A stretch of DNA of 64,000 nt from Dysidea avara. Lineage: Eukaryota > Porifera > Demospongiae > Dictyoceratida > Dysideidae. The number at the start of each line of letters is the position of its first letter. Positions within the stretch are counted from its first letter, which is position 1. This document shows, piece by piece, positions 12,795 through 23,533 of this stretch. Location of the stretch: contig NC_089281.1 of the NCBI RefSeq assembly GCF_963678975.1, forward strand, positions 24,284,765 to 24,348,764. Reading direction: 5' to 3'. The notes beneath the pieces were generated by a model. The model was not told the origin of the DNA and did no database searches. It saw only the letters and a program-made list of their open reading frames with translations. Position numbers and translations under genes: made by a program.

Positions 12795-12905
12795 ATTCAC
12801 CTAATAGGTGGGGAGAGTCTCACAAGACAGCTGTAACACTTATAAAGGCCAGGTTTCTAACATCGATTGTGGGTAACCAAGCCTGACGTTGCGATGACGT
12901 TCCCC
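12795..12905 (+). repeat. Left member of a divergent inverted pair (with 21040-21140)
   Basis: Ordered blocks CACCTAATAGGTGG, TTATAAAGGCC, ATCGATTGTGGG and CCTGACGTT also occur on the minus strand at 21040-21140. A shorter ATCGATTGTGGGTTAC lies near 48248. The pair brackets the palindrome and minisatellite island and may be the outer ends of one large composite element. Confidence 0.5.
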
Positions 12906-12959
12906 CTGCAGTACTGCAGCCACCTGAGATATTGAAAGCTAGTACGCTATGGGATAATT

Positions 12960-13287
12960 ATATCTAATCAAAAACAGCCAAGCTGTAAAAAAAGGTGCGG
13001 CCCCCAAAAAGGCCATGGTGAAAAAAGATGTGAAATCCAAGGTGGCGGCCAAGAAATGGCTGTGATGGTAGGTTAATGGTTACATTTTAATAACGACAAT
13101 TCAGGTGAATTTTGTGCCGCTTGGTCTTGGCACCAAATTCACCTGAATTGTTGTTATTAAAATGTAACCATTAACCTACCATCACAGCCATTTCTTGGCC
13201 GCCACCTTGGATTTCACATCTTTTTTCACCATGGCCTTTTTGGGGGCCGCACCTTTTTTTACAGCTTGGCTGTTTTTGATTAGATAT
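12960..13287. repeat. Near-perfect 328-bp palindrome (fold-back)
   Basis: Arms 12960-13118 and 13129-13287 are reverse complements in register about 13123.5, with about one mismatch seen (AACGACAATT against AACAACAATT), around a 10-base loop. The left arm on the plus strand has an open frame of Lys/Ala-rich sequence (APKKAMVKKDVKSKVAAKKW) resembling histone H1-like tails, and the right arm has the same on the minus strand. I treat this as composition, not a gene. It could be a long-TIR MITE or a recent inverted duplication. Confidence 0.9.
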
Positions 13288-14541
13288 CACTTCTTTTTGT
13301 ATTTGTATACTGCAAAGCCGGCCTATGGCTGGCTTTGGGGCTTTTTAACCCATGTGTTTTTTTTCGTTACTACAGGAAGAAGAAAAGAACTTAAAGAAGA
13401 ATTTTGTACTTCAATTATTTTTGATTTTATTAGTAATTATACAAATTATATACATATATTTATTACATGCCCATTATGCCCCACAGGATATTTTTTTGCA
13501 GCTGATCTCTCTACTGGGTGACTTGAAATGTAGCTGAACTATATACAGGATGGTTTCTTTGTAGCTGAACTCTCTACAAGGTAACCTCTTCTAGCTGGTC
13601 TCTCTACAGGGTGTTTTGTTTCTAGCTGAACTCTCTACAGGTGATTTGTTTGCAGCTAAACTCTCTACATGGTGGTGTCTTTGTAGCCGAACTCTCCACA
13701 TGATGGTTTCTTTGTAGCTGAACTCTCTATAAGGTGACTTCGTCTAGCTGAACTCTCTACAGGGTGATTTTTTTTGTAGCTGAACTCTCTGCAGGGTGAT
13801 TTGTTTGCAGCTGAACTGTCTACATGATGGTTTCTTTGTAGCTGAACTCTCTACAAGGTGACTTTGTCCAGCTGATCTCTCTACGGGGTGATTTGTTTCT
13901 AGCTGAACTCTCTACAGGTGATTTGTTTGCAGCTAAACTCTCTACATGGTGGTTTCTTTGTAGCTGAACTTCCTACATGATGGTTTCTTTGTAGCTGAAC
14001 TCTCTACAAGGTAACTTCTTCTCTACAGGGTGATTTGTTGTAGTTGAATTCTCTACAAGGTGGTTTGTATGAGGCTGAACTCTCTACATGGCGGTTTCAT
14101 TGTAGCTGAATTCTCTACAGAGTGATTTGTTTGCAGCTGAACTCTCTACATGATAATTTCTTTGTAACTGAACACTCTACAAGGTGACTTCTTCTAGATG
14201 CTCTCTCTACAGGGTGAATTGTTGTAGCTGAACTATCTACAAGGTAACTTCTTCTAGCTGATCTCTATACAGGGTGATTTGTTTGTAGTTGAATTGTGTA
14301 CAGGTGGTTTCTTTGTAGCTGAACTCTGTACATGATGGTTTCTTTGTAGCTGAACTCTTTACAAGGTGACTTCTTCTAGCTGAACTCTCTACGGGGTAAT
14401 TTCTTTGTAGCTGAACTCTCTATATGATGGTTTCTTTGTAACTGATCTCTCTACAAGGTAACTTCTTCTATAGCTGATCTTTCTACTGGGTGATTTGTTT
14501 GCAGCTGAACTCTCTACATGGTGGTTTCTTTGTTGCTGATA

Positions 14542-14983
14542 GGGACCCGCCGATTATGCTGGCATAATTATGAGCATAATATGTGTCTGAAAGCATTGAG
14601 CATAATGCTAGCATAATAGGTAGAATATTTGTGTAATAGTATGAATTCTTGCTTATCAAAATAGCTATCACAGAAAGATCGATATACTCTAATAGAACAG
14701 TCAGTAACTCTAATAGAACAATCACATAGCTGACTGTTCTATTAGAGTATATCGATCTTTTCTGTGATATGCATTTTGACAAGTAAGTTTGTGCTTCAGC
14801 CACTTATTATTTATCCATAGATTGGAAATTATTAGCAGAGCATGTGAACTGAGGCATAAATAATTGGGCATAATTTGAGCATAATGGGTAAGTATTGAGC
14901 ATAAATTTAAGCATAATAGGTAAATTTTTGAGCAGTGCAGCATAGCATAATAGGTAAAATTATGAGCATAATCGGCGGGTCCC
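14542..14983. mobile_element. TA-flanked MITE inside the minisatellite
   Basis: Ends GGGACCCGCCGATTATGC and GCATAATCGGCGGGTCCC are perfect inverted repeats with TA on both sides (14540-14541 and 14984-14985). Minisatellite monomers resume after it. The inside is rich in GCATAAT repeats and holds an inner inverted pair with CTCTAATAGAACAGTCA at 14688 and 14708 facing TGACTGTTCTATTAGAG at 14732. TA duplication suggests Tc1/mariner-like or similar transposition. Confidence 0.85.
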
Positions 14984-17498
14984 TAGTTGCTGAACTCTCT
15001 ACAAGGTGAATTCTTCTACCTGATCTCTCTACAGGGTAATTTGTTTGTAACTGAACTCTGTACAAGTGCGTTTTTGTGGGTGATCTCACTGCAGGTTGAT
15101 TTGTTTGTAGCTGAACTCACTAAAGGGTGATTTTGCTTGTAGCTGAACTCCTTGCATTGTATCTAATTTCTAGCTGATCTCTCTACAGGGTGATTTGTTT
15201 GTAGCTGATCTCTCTACAAGTTGATTTGTGTGTAGCTGATCTCTTTGCAGGTTGATTAATTTGCAGCCGATCTCTCTACAAGGTAATTTGTTTGTAGCTG
15301 AACTGTCTATAAAGTGATTTATTTGTAGCTGATCTCTTTGCAGGTTGATTTGTTTTAGCTGAACTCTCTACAGGGTGATTTACTTGTAGCTGAACTCCTT
15401 ACATTGTGTCTAGTTTCTAGCTGATCTCTCTACAGGGTGATTTGTTTGTAGCTGATCTCTCTACAAGTTGATTTGTGTGTAGCTGATCTTTCTACAGGTT
15501 GATTTGTTTGTAGCCGATCTCTCTACAGGGTAATTTGTTTGTAGCTGAACTCTGTACAAGGTGCTTTTTGTAGGTGATCTCACTGCAGGTTGATTTGTTT
15601 GTAGCTGAACTCACTAAAGGGTGTTTTGCTTGTAGCTGAACTCCTTACATTGTGTCTAGTTTCTAGCTGATCTCTCTACAGGGTGATTTTGTTTGTAGCT
15701 GAACTCTCTATAAGGTGATTTGTTTGCAGTTGAACTCTCTACATGGTGGTTTCTTTGTTGCTGAACTCTCTACAGGGTGTTTTGCTTGTAGCTGAACTCT
15801 CTACAGGGTGATTTGTTTCTAGCTTATCTCTCGACAGGTTGATTTGTGTGTAACTGATCTCTCTACAAGCTGATTTGTTTGTAGTTGAATTCTCTGCAAA
15901 GTGTTTTGTTTGTAGCTGACCTCTCTTCAGGGTGATTTGTTTCTAGCTGATCTCTCTACAGAGTGATTTTTTTGTAGCTGACCTCTCTTCAGTGTGATTT
16001 GTTTCTAGCTGATCTCTCTACAGGGTGATTTTTTTGTAGCTGACCTCTCTTCAGGGTGATTTGTTTCTAGCTGATTGCTCTGTAGGTTGATTTGCTTGTA
16101 GATGAACTCTCTACAGGGTAACTTGCTTGTAGCTGAACTCCTTACTTTGTGTCTAGTTTGTAGCTGATCTCTCTACAGGGTGATTTGTTTGTAGCTGAAC
16201 TCCTTACATTGTGTGTAGTTTCTAGCTGATCTCTCTACAGGGTGATTTGTTTGTAGCTGATCTCTATACAAGTTGATTTGTGTGTAGCTGATCTCTCTGC
16301 AGGGTGATTTGTTTGTAGCCGATCTCTCTACAAGGTAATTTGTTTGTAGCTGAACTATCTATAAGATGATTTGTATGTAGCTAATCTCTCTGCAGATTGA
16401 TTTGTTTTAGCTGAACTCTGATTTGTTTTTAGCTTATCTCTGTACAGGTTGATTTGTGTGTAACTGATCTCTCTACAAGCTGATTTGTTTGTAGCTGATA
16501 ACTCTGCAGGTTGATTTGTTTCTAGTTGATCTCTCTACAGGTTGATTTGTTTGTTTCTGATCGCTCTAAAGGTTGATTTGTTTGTAGTTGATCTCTCTAC
16601 AAGGTGATTTTTTGTAGCTGAACTCTCTACAGGGTGATTTGCTTGTAGCTGAACTCCTTACATTGTGTCTAGTTTCTAGCTGATCTCTCTACAGGGTGAT
16701 TTGTTTGTAGCTGATCTCTCTACAAGTGTGTAGCTGATCTCTCTGCAGGTTGATTTGTTTGTAGCCAATCTCTCTACAAGGTAATTTGTTTGTAGCTGAA
16801 CTGTCTAAAAGGTGATTTGTTTGTAGCTGATCTCTCTGCAGGTTGATTTATTTGTAGCTGAACTCCTTACATTGTGTGTAGTTTCTAGCTGATCCCTCTA
16901 CAGGGTGATTTGTTTGTAGCTGATCTCTCTACAAGTTGATTTGTGTGTAGCTGATCTCTCTGCAGGTTGATTTGTTTGTAGCCGATCTCTCTATAGGGTA
17001 ATTTGTTTGTAGCTGAACTCTCTATAAGGTGATTTGTTTGTAGTTGATCTCTCTGCAGGTTGATTTGTTTTAGCTGAACTCTCTACAGGCTGATTTGTTT
17101 GTAGCCGATCTCTCTACAGGGTAATTTGTTTGTAGCTGAACTCTCTACAAGTTGATTTGTGTGTAGCTGATCTCTCTGCAGGTTGATTTGTTTGTAGCCG
17201 ATCTCTCTACAGGGTGATTTTTTTGTAGCTGACCTCTCTTCAGGGTGATTTGTTTCTAGCTGATCTCTCTACAGGGTAATTTTTTGTAGCTGACCTCTCT
17301 TCAGGGTGATTTGTTTCTAGCTGATTGCTCTACAGGTTGATTTGTTTGTAGATGAAATCTCTACAGGGTAATTTGCTTGTAGCTGAACTCCATACTTTGT
17401 GTCTAGTTTGTAGCTGTTCTCTCTGCAGGGTGATTTGTTTGTAGCCGATCTCTCTACAAGGTAATTTGTTTCTAGCTGAACTATCTATAAGGTGATTT

Positions 17499-18810
17499 GT
17501 ACATAGCTGATCTCTCTGCAGATGGATTTGTTTTAGCTGAACTCTCTACAGAGTGATTTGTTTCTAGCTTATCTCTCTACAGGTTGATTTGTTTGTTGCT
17601 GATCGCTCTAAAGGTTGATTTGTTTGTAGCTGAACTCTCTGCAAAGTGTTTTGTTTGTAGTTGATTTCTCTACAAGGTGATTTTTTGTAGCTGACCTCTC
17701 TTCAGGGTGATTTGTTTCTAGCTGATATCTCTACAGGGTGATTTTTTGTAGCTGACCTCTCTTCAGGGTAATTTGTTTCTAGCTGATCGCTCTACAGGTT
17801 GGTTTGTTTGTAGCTGAACTCTCTACAGGGTGATTTGCTTGTAGCTGAACTCCTTAAATTGTGTGTAGTTTCTAGCTGATCTCTCTACAGGGTGATTTGC
17901 TTGTAGCTGAACTCCTTAAATTGTGTGTAGTTTCTAGCTGATCTCTCTACAGGGTGATTTGTACATAGCTGATCTCTCTGCAGATGGATTTGTTTTAGCT
18001 GAACTCTCTACAGAGTGATTTGTTTCTAGCTTATCTCTCTACAGGTTGATTTGTTTGTTGCTGATCGCTCTAAAGGTTGATTTGTTTGTAGCTGAACTCT
18101 CTGCAAAGTGTTTTGTTTGTAGTTGATTTCTCTACAAGGTGATTTTTTGTAGCTGACCTCTCTTCAGGGTGATTTGTTTCTAGCTGATATCTCTACAGGG
18201 TGATTTTTTGTAGCTGACCTCTCTTCAGGGTAATTTGTTTCTAGCTGATCGCTCTACAGGTTGGTTTGTTTGTAGCTGAACTCTCTACAGGGTGATTTGC
18301 TTGTAGCTGAACTCCTTAAATTGTGTGTAGTTTCTAGCTGATCTCTCTACAGGGTGATTTGCTTGTAGCTGAACTCCTTAAATTGTGTGTAGTTTCTAGC
18401 TGATCTCTCTACAGGGTGATTTGTACATAGCTGATCTCTCTGCAGATGGATTTGTTTTAGCTGAACTCTCTACAGAGTGATTTGTTTCTAGCTTATCTCT
18501 CTACAGGTTGATTTGTTTGTTGCTGATCGCTCTAAAGGTTGATTTGTTTGTAGCTGAACTCTCTGCAAAGTGTTTTGTTTGTAGTTGATTTCTCTACAAG
18601 GTGATTTTTTGTAGCTGACCTCTCTTCAGGGTGATTTGTTTCTAGCTGATATCTCTACAGGGTGATTTCTTGTAGCTGACCTCTCTTCAGGGTAATTTGT
18701 TTCTAGCTGATCGCTCTACAGGTTGGTTTGTTTGTAGCTGAACTCTCTACAGGGTGATTTGCTTGTAGCTGAACTCCTTAAATTGTGTGTAGTTTCTAGC
18801 TGATCTCTCT
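17499..18810. repeat. 462-bp higher-order repeat within the minisatellite
   Basis: The rare monomer junction GTACATAGCTGATCTC starts at 17499, 17961 and 18423, exactly 462 bp apart (about 15 monomers). The first two blocks look identical by eye. The third has one change near 18666 and diverges after about 18810. This indicates very recent block amplification, unlike the older degenerate monomers elsewhere in the array. Confidence 0.9.
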
Positions 18811-19740
18811 ACAGGGTGATTTGTTTGTAGCTGATCTCTCTACAAGTTGAATTGTGTGTAGCTGATCACTCTGCAGGTTGATTTGTTTGTAGCCGATCTC
18901 TCTACAAGGTAATTTGTTTGTAGCTGAACTATCTATAAGGTGATTTGTTTGTAGCTGATCTCTCTGCAGGTTGATTTGTTTTAGCTGATCTCTCTACAAG
19001 TTGATTTGTGTGTAGCTGATCTCTCTGCATGTTGATTTGTTTGTAGCCGATCTCTCTACATGTAATCTGTTTGTAGCTAAACTCTCTATAAGGTGATTTG
19101 TCTGTAGCTGATCTCTCTGCAGGTTGATTTGTTTGTAGCCGATCTCTCTACATGTAATCTGTTTGTAGCTAAACTCTCTATAAGGTGATTTGTCTGTAGC
19201 TGATCTCTCTGCAGGTTGATTTGTTTTAGCTGAACTCTCTACAGGGTGATTGCTTGTAGCTGAACTCCTTACATTGTGTCTAGTTTCTCTCTACAGGGTG
19301 ATTTTTTGTAGCTGAACTCTCTACAGGGTGATTTGTTTCTAGCTTATCTCTCTACAGGTAGATTTGTGTTGATTTGTTCATTGCTGATCGCTCTAAAGGT
19401 TGATTTGTTGCAGCTGAACACCCTGCAAAGTGTTTTTTGTTTGTAGCTGATCACTCTAAAGGGTAATTTGTTTGTAGCTGTACTCTCTCCACAGTGACTT
19501 GTGTGTAGCTGAATTATGTGTAACTGAATTCTCTAGAGAGTGACTTAATTGTAGCTGAATTCTCTACACAGTGCATGACTTGTTTATAGCTGAACTTTCT
19601 TCAGTGTGACTTGTAATGTTCTGAATCTCTATAGTGATATATTTGCTTAACTCTCCACATGGTGACTGTCTTCTTGCTGAACTGTCTATAAGATTAACTG
19701 TTTGCAGCTGAACTCCCTACAGAATAACTTGTGATGTAAT

Positions 19741-20600
19741 AAAATTCTATAATGGAATAAATAAATTAGCCGAATGCTCTATTAGGGTGACTGTTCTATT
19801 AGAGTATCTCGATCTCGCATTTGCTACACGGAGTTGGCTTTCGAATCATAACTCAGTGGTTTGTAATCCGATTCTTCTGTACTACTGCAAGGACTTTCAA
19901 TGAAGATTATTCCAGCTATACACCGATTTTCAGCTCATTGCTCTAAGCGGTTTGCCTAGTAGGCGTGAAAACTAATACTTTTATATTTATAAAAAATCGA
20001 TCGCGTAATTGTGACACAGGTTGGGTTTTGTGTCATATCTCCATGGTCTTTATCTCGATTCCTTTCAAACCACCAAAAGGCACTCCTACGATGGTTACTC
20101 CATCTACATAGCAATTTTCAACTCATTCCATGAAGCGGTTTACCCTGTAGGCGTGACAACAAATCGATCTTGTTTTACGCGAATAATCGGTCATAACTCC
20201 TGAACCATTCATCGGATTTGTACCAAAGTTGATGCTAGGATTCGCCTTTGGACTCCCTTTCTGTGTGCCAAATTTCAAGGCGATCGTAGTACGCGTTTGC
20301 GAGTTACAGCAATTTTTGCAAGTGTGCGAAAAGACGAAGAAGAAGAAGAAAAAAAAACGAAGAAAAAAAAACGAAACTTTGGCAGCTCGTATCTCGGAAA
20401 TGGCTGGAGCGATTTCCTTCAAATTTGGAATGTAGACTCCCTTGGCTGGCGGGCAACTGTGTAGCAAATTTGGTTCCAATCAGATAAGTGATCACCGAGA
20501 TACAAAGGTGTGAAAATGACGTTTTCGTTCTTCCTGTCAATATACTCACGGTGTGGCGCGCCGGCTTCTTGGGCCGCACGACACACTACCGTGTGTCTTG
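19741..20600. repeat. Array edge: motif pair and diverged ~180-bp repeats
   Basis: A pair of CTCTATTAG motifs at 19777 and 19794 is followed by partly repeated segments: TTTTCAGCTCATTG ... AAGCGGTTTGCCTAGTAGGCG near 19930 and TTTTCAACTCATTCC ... AAGCGGTTTACCCTGTAGGCG near 20114. These are about 184 bp apart. A GAAGAAGAAG / AAAAAACGAAG low-complexity patch lies at 20334-20372. GC content is higher than nearby. The open frames here are low-complexity shadows. Confidence 0.55.
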
Positions 20601-21039
20601 ATCACTAACCTGCATTCGCTGTTCCACTCTATCATGTAATGCTCAGCATGCCAGCGTGCCATATAGACTAAGCACCAGACTAATCGCCATAGTGATTCTC
20701 TCGAGCGAAAAAAACAGCTAAATAGACGGTTTAAGTAAACAAAACCTAACTACTAAACGATACTAGTCTAATTCTTACTATTCACACTGGCTAAACTCGA
20801 ATCTGGAGGCATGAAAAAACTGGTTACCACAATCGAACGTAAAGGTTAGTATTATTTAGAATATATTTGTTTTATTGAGTCATTGTCGAAGTGGACTACA
20901 GTTTAATCTGGGCTAAGATGGCACCAGACTAGTAAGGTGTATAAGTACGTTTATATATATATGTAGACCAGAGTTGTGGCCACCCGCGTTGGCTTTTTCG
21001 ATCGCCATTGGCTGCTTGTAAACATTATACGTATTGGTG

Positions 21040-21140
21040 ACGTTATGGCCCACAATCGACCTTTACATGTCAGGCTATAAAAGAATTCGAGTGATCTGTG
21101 TAGTGTCTTTCCACCTATTAGGTGAGGTGTCGTAGTGGTC
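21040..21140 (-). repeat. Right member of the divergent inverted pair (with 12795-12905)
   Basis: On the minus strand it shows CACCTAATAGGTGG, TTTATAGCCTG, TCGATTGTGGG and AACGTCA in the same order as 12795-12905. It is followed (21170-21280) by serial hairpins GTGCAATAT / ATATTGCAC and GTGCATTATAA / TTATAATGCAC. Confidence 0.5.
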
Positions 21141-21265
21141 TTCGCCACCGACACTTGTGCTATGCTGCACAAAACCGCAGCCAGTGCAATATCTGTATAT
21201 TGCACTGCGGTCGGTGCATTATAACTTATAATGCACTCGTTGAGGTCTACAAAACCGCAACCAGT

Positions 21266-21607
21266 GCGTTATAAGTTATAACAAGAGTAAATAATGGAAG
21301 AGAGAGTATCCAACTGCCATATACTGCATCAAAAATGAGCACGTCAAGTAGAGAAGCCATCCTGTAGTGCTTTCAAAGGCAGTGTTGAATGAAGTAATAA
21401 ACACCTTCTAGCTCAGACTGTTTGACTTCAAATCATGCCTGGACACTTCAAACAGTCTGAGCTAGCAGGTGTTTATTACTTCATTCAACACTGCCTTTGA
21501 AAGCACTACAGGATGGCTTCTCTACTTGACATGCTCATTTTTGATGCAGTATATGGCAGTTGGATACTCTCTCTTCCATTATTTACTCTTGGTTATAATG
21601 CACTCGC
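21266..21607. repeat. Second long fold-back, arms about 160 bp
   Basis: The left arm (about 21266-21425) and right arm (21448-21607) are inverted copies. AAGAGTAAATAATGGAAGAG ... CTCAGACTGTTTGA faces TCAAACAGTCTGAG ... CTCTTCCATTATTTACTCTT. A 22-base loop and a few mismatches and small indels separate them. The outer GCGTTATAAGTTATAAC joins the serial hairpins upstream. The 21469-21729 open frame runs through one arm and is not considered a gene. Confidence 0.85.
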
Positions 21608-21759
21608 TGTGGTCTGCAGCAGTGCAATATACAAATTATGGCACTGGCGGTGCCTTTGAACTGCCCACGCAGAGTGGTACATATCATTATAAATTTCAGG
21701 AGAAGGAATTTTATTTCAATGTAAAGTAGCCCTGTCCAATTATTGTTTGAGTCAGTGAA

Positions 21760-22440
21760 ATTGTTCCAATTGCTGAATCAACTGAAAACCTAAAAATGCA
21801 ATAATCACTACAAAACTGCAACTCAAACACATTTACGATGGTTTTAATTAGTTGCTTGATATCGAAACTCATTTAGTGCATCAGCTGAAAAATGGAGTGT
21901 CACTGTTATATACTGAGCTTGTTTACAATTACTGCTGAAAACTCTTCAACTACAGGGATGGTTTTTTGTGGTCCACTATTTGATTAAAAATTGCCTTACT
22001 ATCCAACCTATATTTATTTTTATTTATTTATTAATGCTTTACAGCACAAGTGCTGAAGATCTGTAGGACACCTGGTCCTACAGCCTGCTCAAAGACATTA
22101 GCTACATAAGGTGTGTTTGAAAAGTTGCAGAAAGCAGAAAAAATCCATAGGTAGCCTCGAACCTGCAGCCATATATAGTTACTTTTTAAACTTTTCCCAT
22201 TTTTACAATCCACTATTAAAATTAAATTTGACTTGAAATCTAATAAAATAATGTTTATTCTAAAAATTGTTCTCAAACCCAACTGTGGCTTGTAACCAGT
22301 GGAACCTATCTAAGCCAGTCACCTTCGAGCCAAAACTACTTTTGACAGGCAGATTGTAGTGTATAGATGTGTCATCTGGGGTATTTATAATTGCCCCCTA
22401 TAGAGAGGTGACCTTTCTATGCAGGTGGCTGCTAAAACAG
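21760..22440. repeat. Second copy of the 2760-3220 dispersed repeat
   Basis: Same block order as 2760-3220, more diverged, with the pogo-like end CAGTGGAACC near 22299 and GTTTCC near 22440. A minus-strand SINE at 22018-22175 splits it between CTATCCAACC and GTTACTTTTTAAA. Confidence 0.75.
22018..22175 (-). mobile_element. SINE with tRNA-like B box, second copy
   Basis: Reverse complement of the family at 2273-2505. On the minus strand it reads GGCTGCAGGTTCGAGGCTAC (B box GGTTCGAGGCT), a middle TATGTAGCTAATGTCTTTGA, the 3' domain CTTCAGCACTTGTGCTGTAA and a tail of AATAAATAAATAAA. Its insertion interrupts a repeat that is continuous at 2760-3220. Confidence 0.8.
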
Positions 22441-22741
22441 TTTCCATTTATACATATTACTTTTGTAAAAATTTCATCTCCTTCAGCAAACTATTTCTTG
22501 AAATTACGTACTTCCAATCATTTTTCTCAAATGTTTCCAGATCAGTCATTTTTCAAAAAAAAATCCTGGAGGAGTATGTTCCCCTTTGCTGGCATTTTGC
22601 TACACAAGCTCTCTCTTCACTTTAACTGTTTGGACAATACTGACAATATAAAAAAAATAGTTCTTTTAGCCACAGATGGGGCATATTATAGAAAGCTTTT
22701 TTGTGCAGTCTCTATACTAGTTCACTCCAGTAGATCAATCA

Positions 22742-22784
<43 letters not shown>

Positions 22785-23533
22785 ACTATTCTAACCTCTC
22801 AACCCATTCTTCCTTGTTGGAGTAACAAAAATGACATGTAAAACACATCCAGTAATAAGGAAGTTTGTCCACAAAATTAGAAATTTGTGACATTGTTCTT
22901 GTTGAACTATTTGCTAACCAAATATAATATGTAGCACAGGACTATACTGCTTACAATTTGTGCCTTCAAGCTTACACTGGATTGTTAAGTTCTATATTCT
23001 TGAAATTGGATTTTGCTATTTGTTATATCTGCTCTTGCTATTTTTATATCTACTCTTGCTATTTGGTATATCTACCCTACTAAATATTTATAATAGTATA
23101 GCACTTCAATTATACACATGTAGTCATTGCAAATCATTTTCCTTAAAAATTTTAAATTAATTATTTAATGTTGCCCACTGACCTTACTGTTACTACACCA
23201 GTTGCTCAAACATTCAATTGACTGCTGCTCTTACTGAATCAGATATTGTAAACCTCACATGCTATAGCTGTATGTATAGGGTTTGGTAAGTGTACAAGGC
23301 CTCGAAAGCTGTTGAACAAACTTATTTTTTAGATTGTAGGCCAAAATATTAGGACCAGAGTTTTTGTGACAGACACCTGGGTGAGCAAGATATTTGGGGC
23401 AGGGCTATCATGAATATCAGTCTCTCCCAGTCTAATTGACATTCAAGGCCACAGAAAGGAAATCATTTAATGATTACCTTTCACCCAAGGAATCTGGCAC
23501 AAATATGGATGTGTATATGATATGTATGTTATG
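22441..23533. other. Intergenic, with a short TTGA microsatellite
   Basis: AT-rich, no recognised gene. A (TTGA)n run lies at about 22738-22778. The short frames at 22369-22746 and 22960-23160 have no recognisable features. Confidence 0.45.

Larger units (their letters stand above)
13500..19740. repeat. 31-bp minisatellite, about 6.2 kb
   Basis: A tandem array whose monomer is about 31 bp, e.g. GTAGCTGATCTCTCTACAGG GTGATTTGTTT. It holds roughly 190-200 monomers in many variants (AACTCTCTACA, ATCTCTCTGCA, ACCTCTCTTCA, CTCCTTACATT). The left part is more degenerate and is interrupted by a MITE at 14542-14983. The period is not a multiple of three and stops are frequent, so it is not coding. 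It is not a CRISPR array, since no unique spacers alternate with a constant repeat. Confidence 0.95.

Noticed and set aside
13195..13521. 108-codon membrane-like frame
   Set aside because: It starts inside the right arm of the palindrome, runs through low-complexity TTT-rich sequence, and its hydrophobicity follows from base composition.
13500..19740. CRISPR-like array
   Set aside because: Monomers are directly adjacent variants of one another with no unique spacers of constant length, and the window is eukaryotic.
20123..20479. Frames through the Lys/Phe-rich patch
   Set aside because: GAAGAAGAAA low-complexity sequence creates poly-Lys or poly-Phe; no supporting signals.
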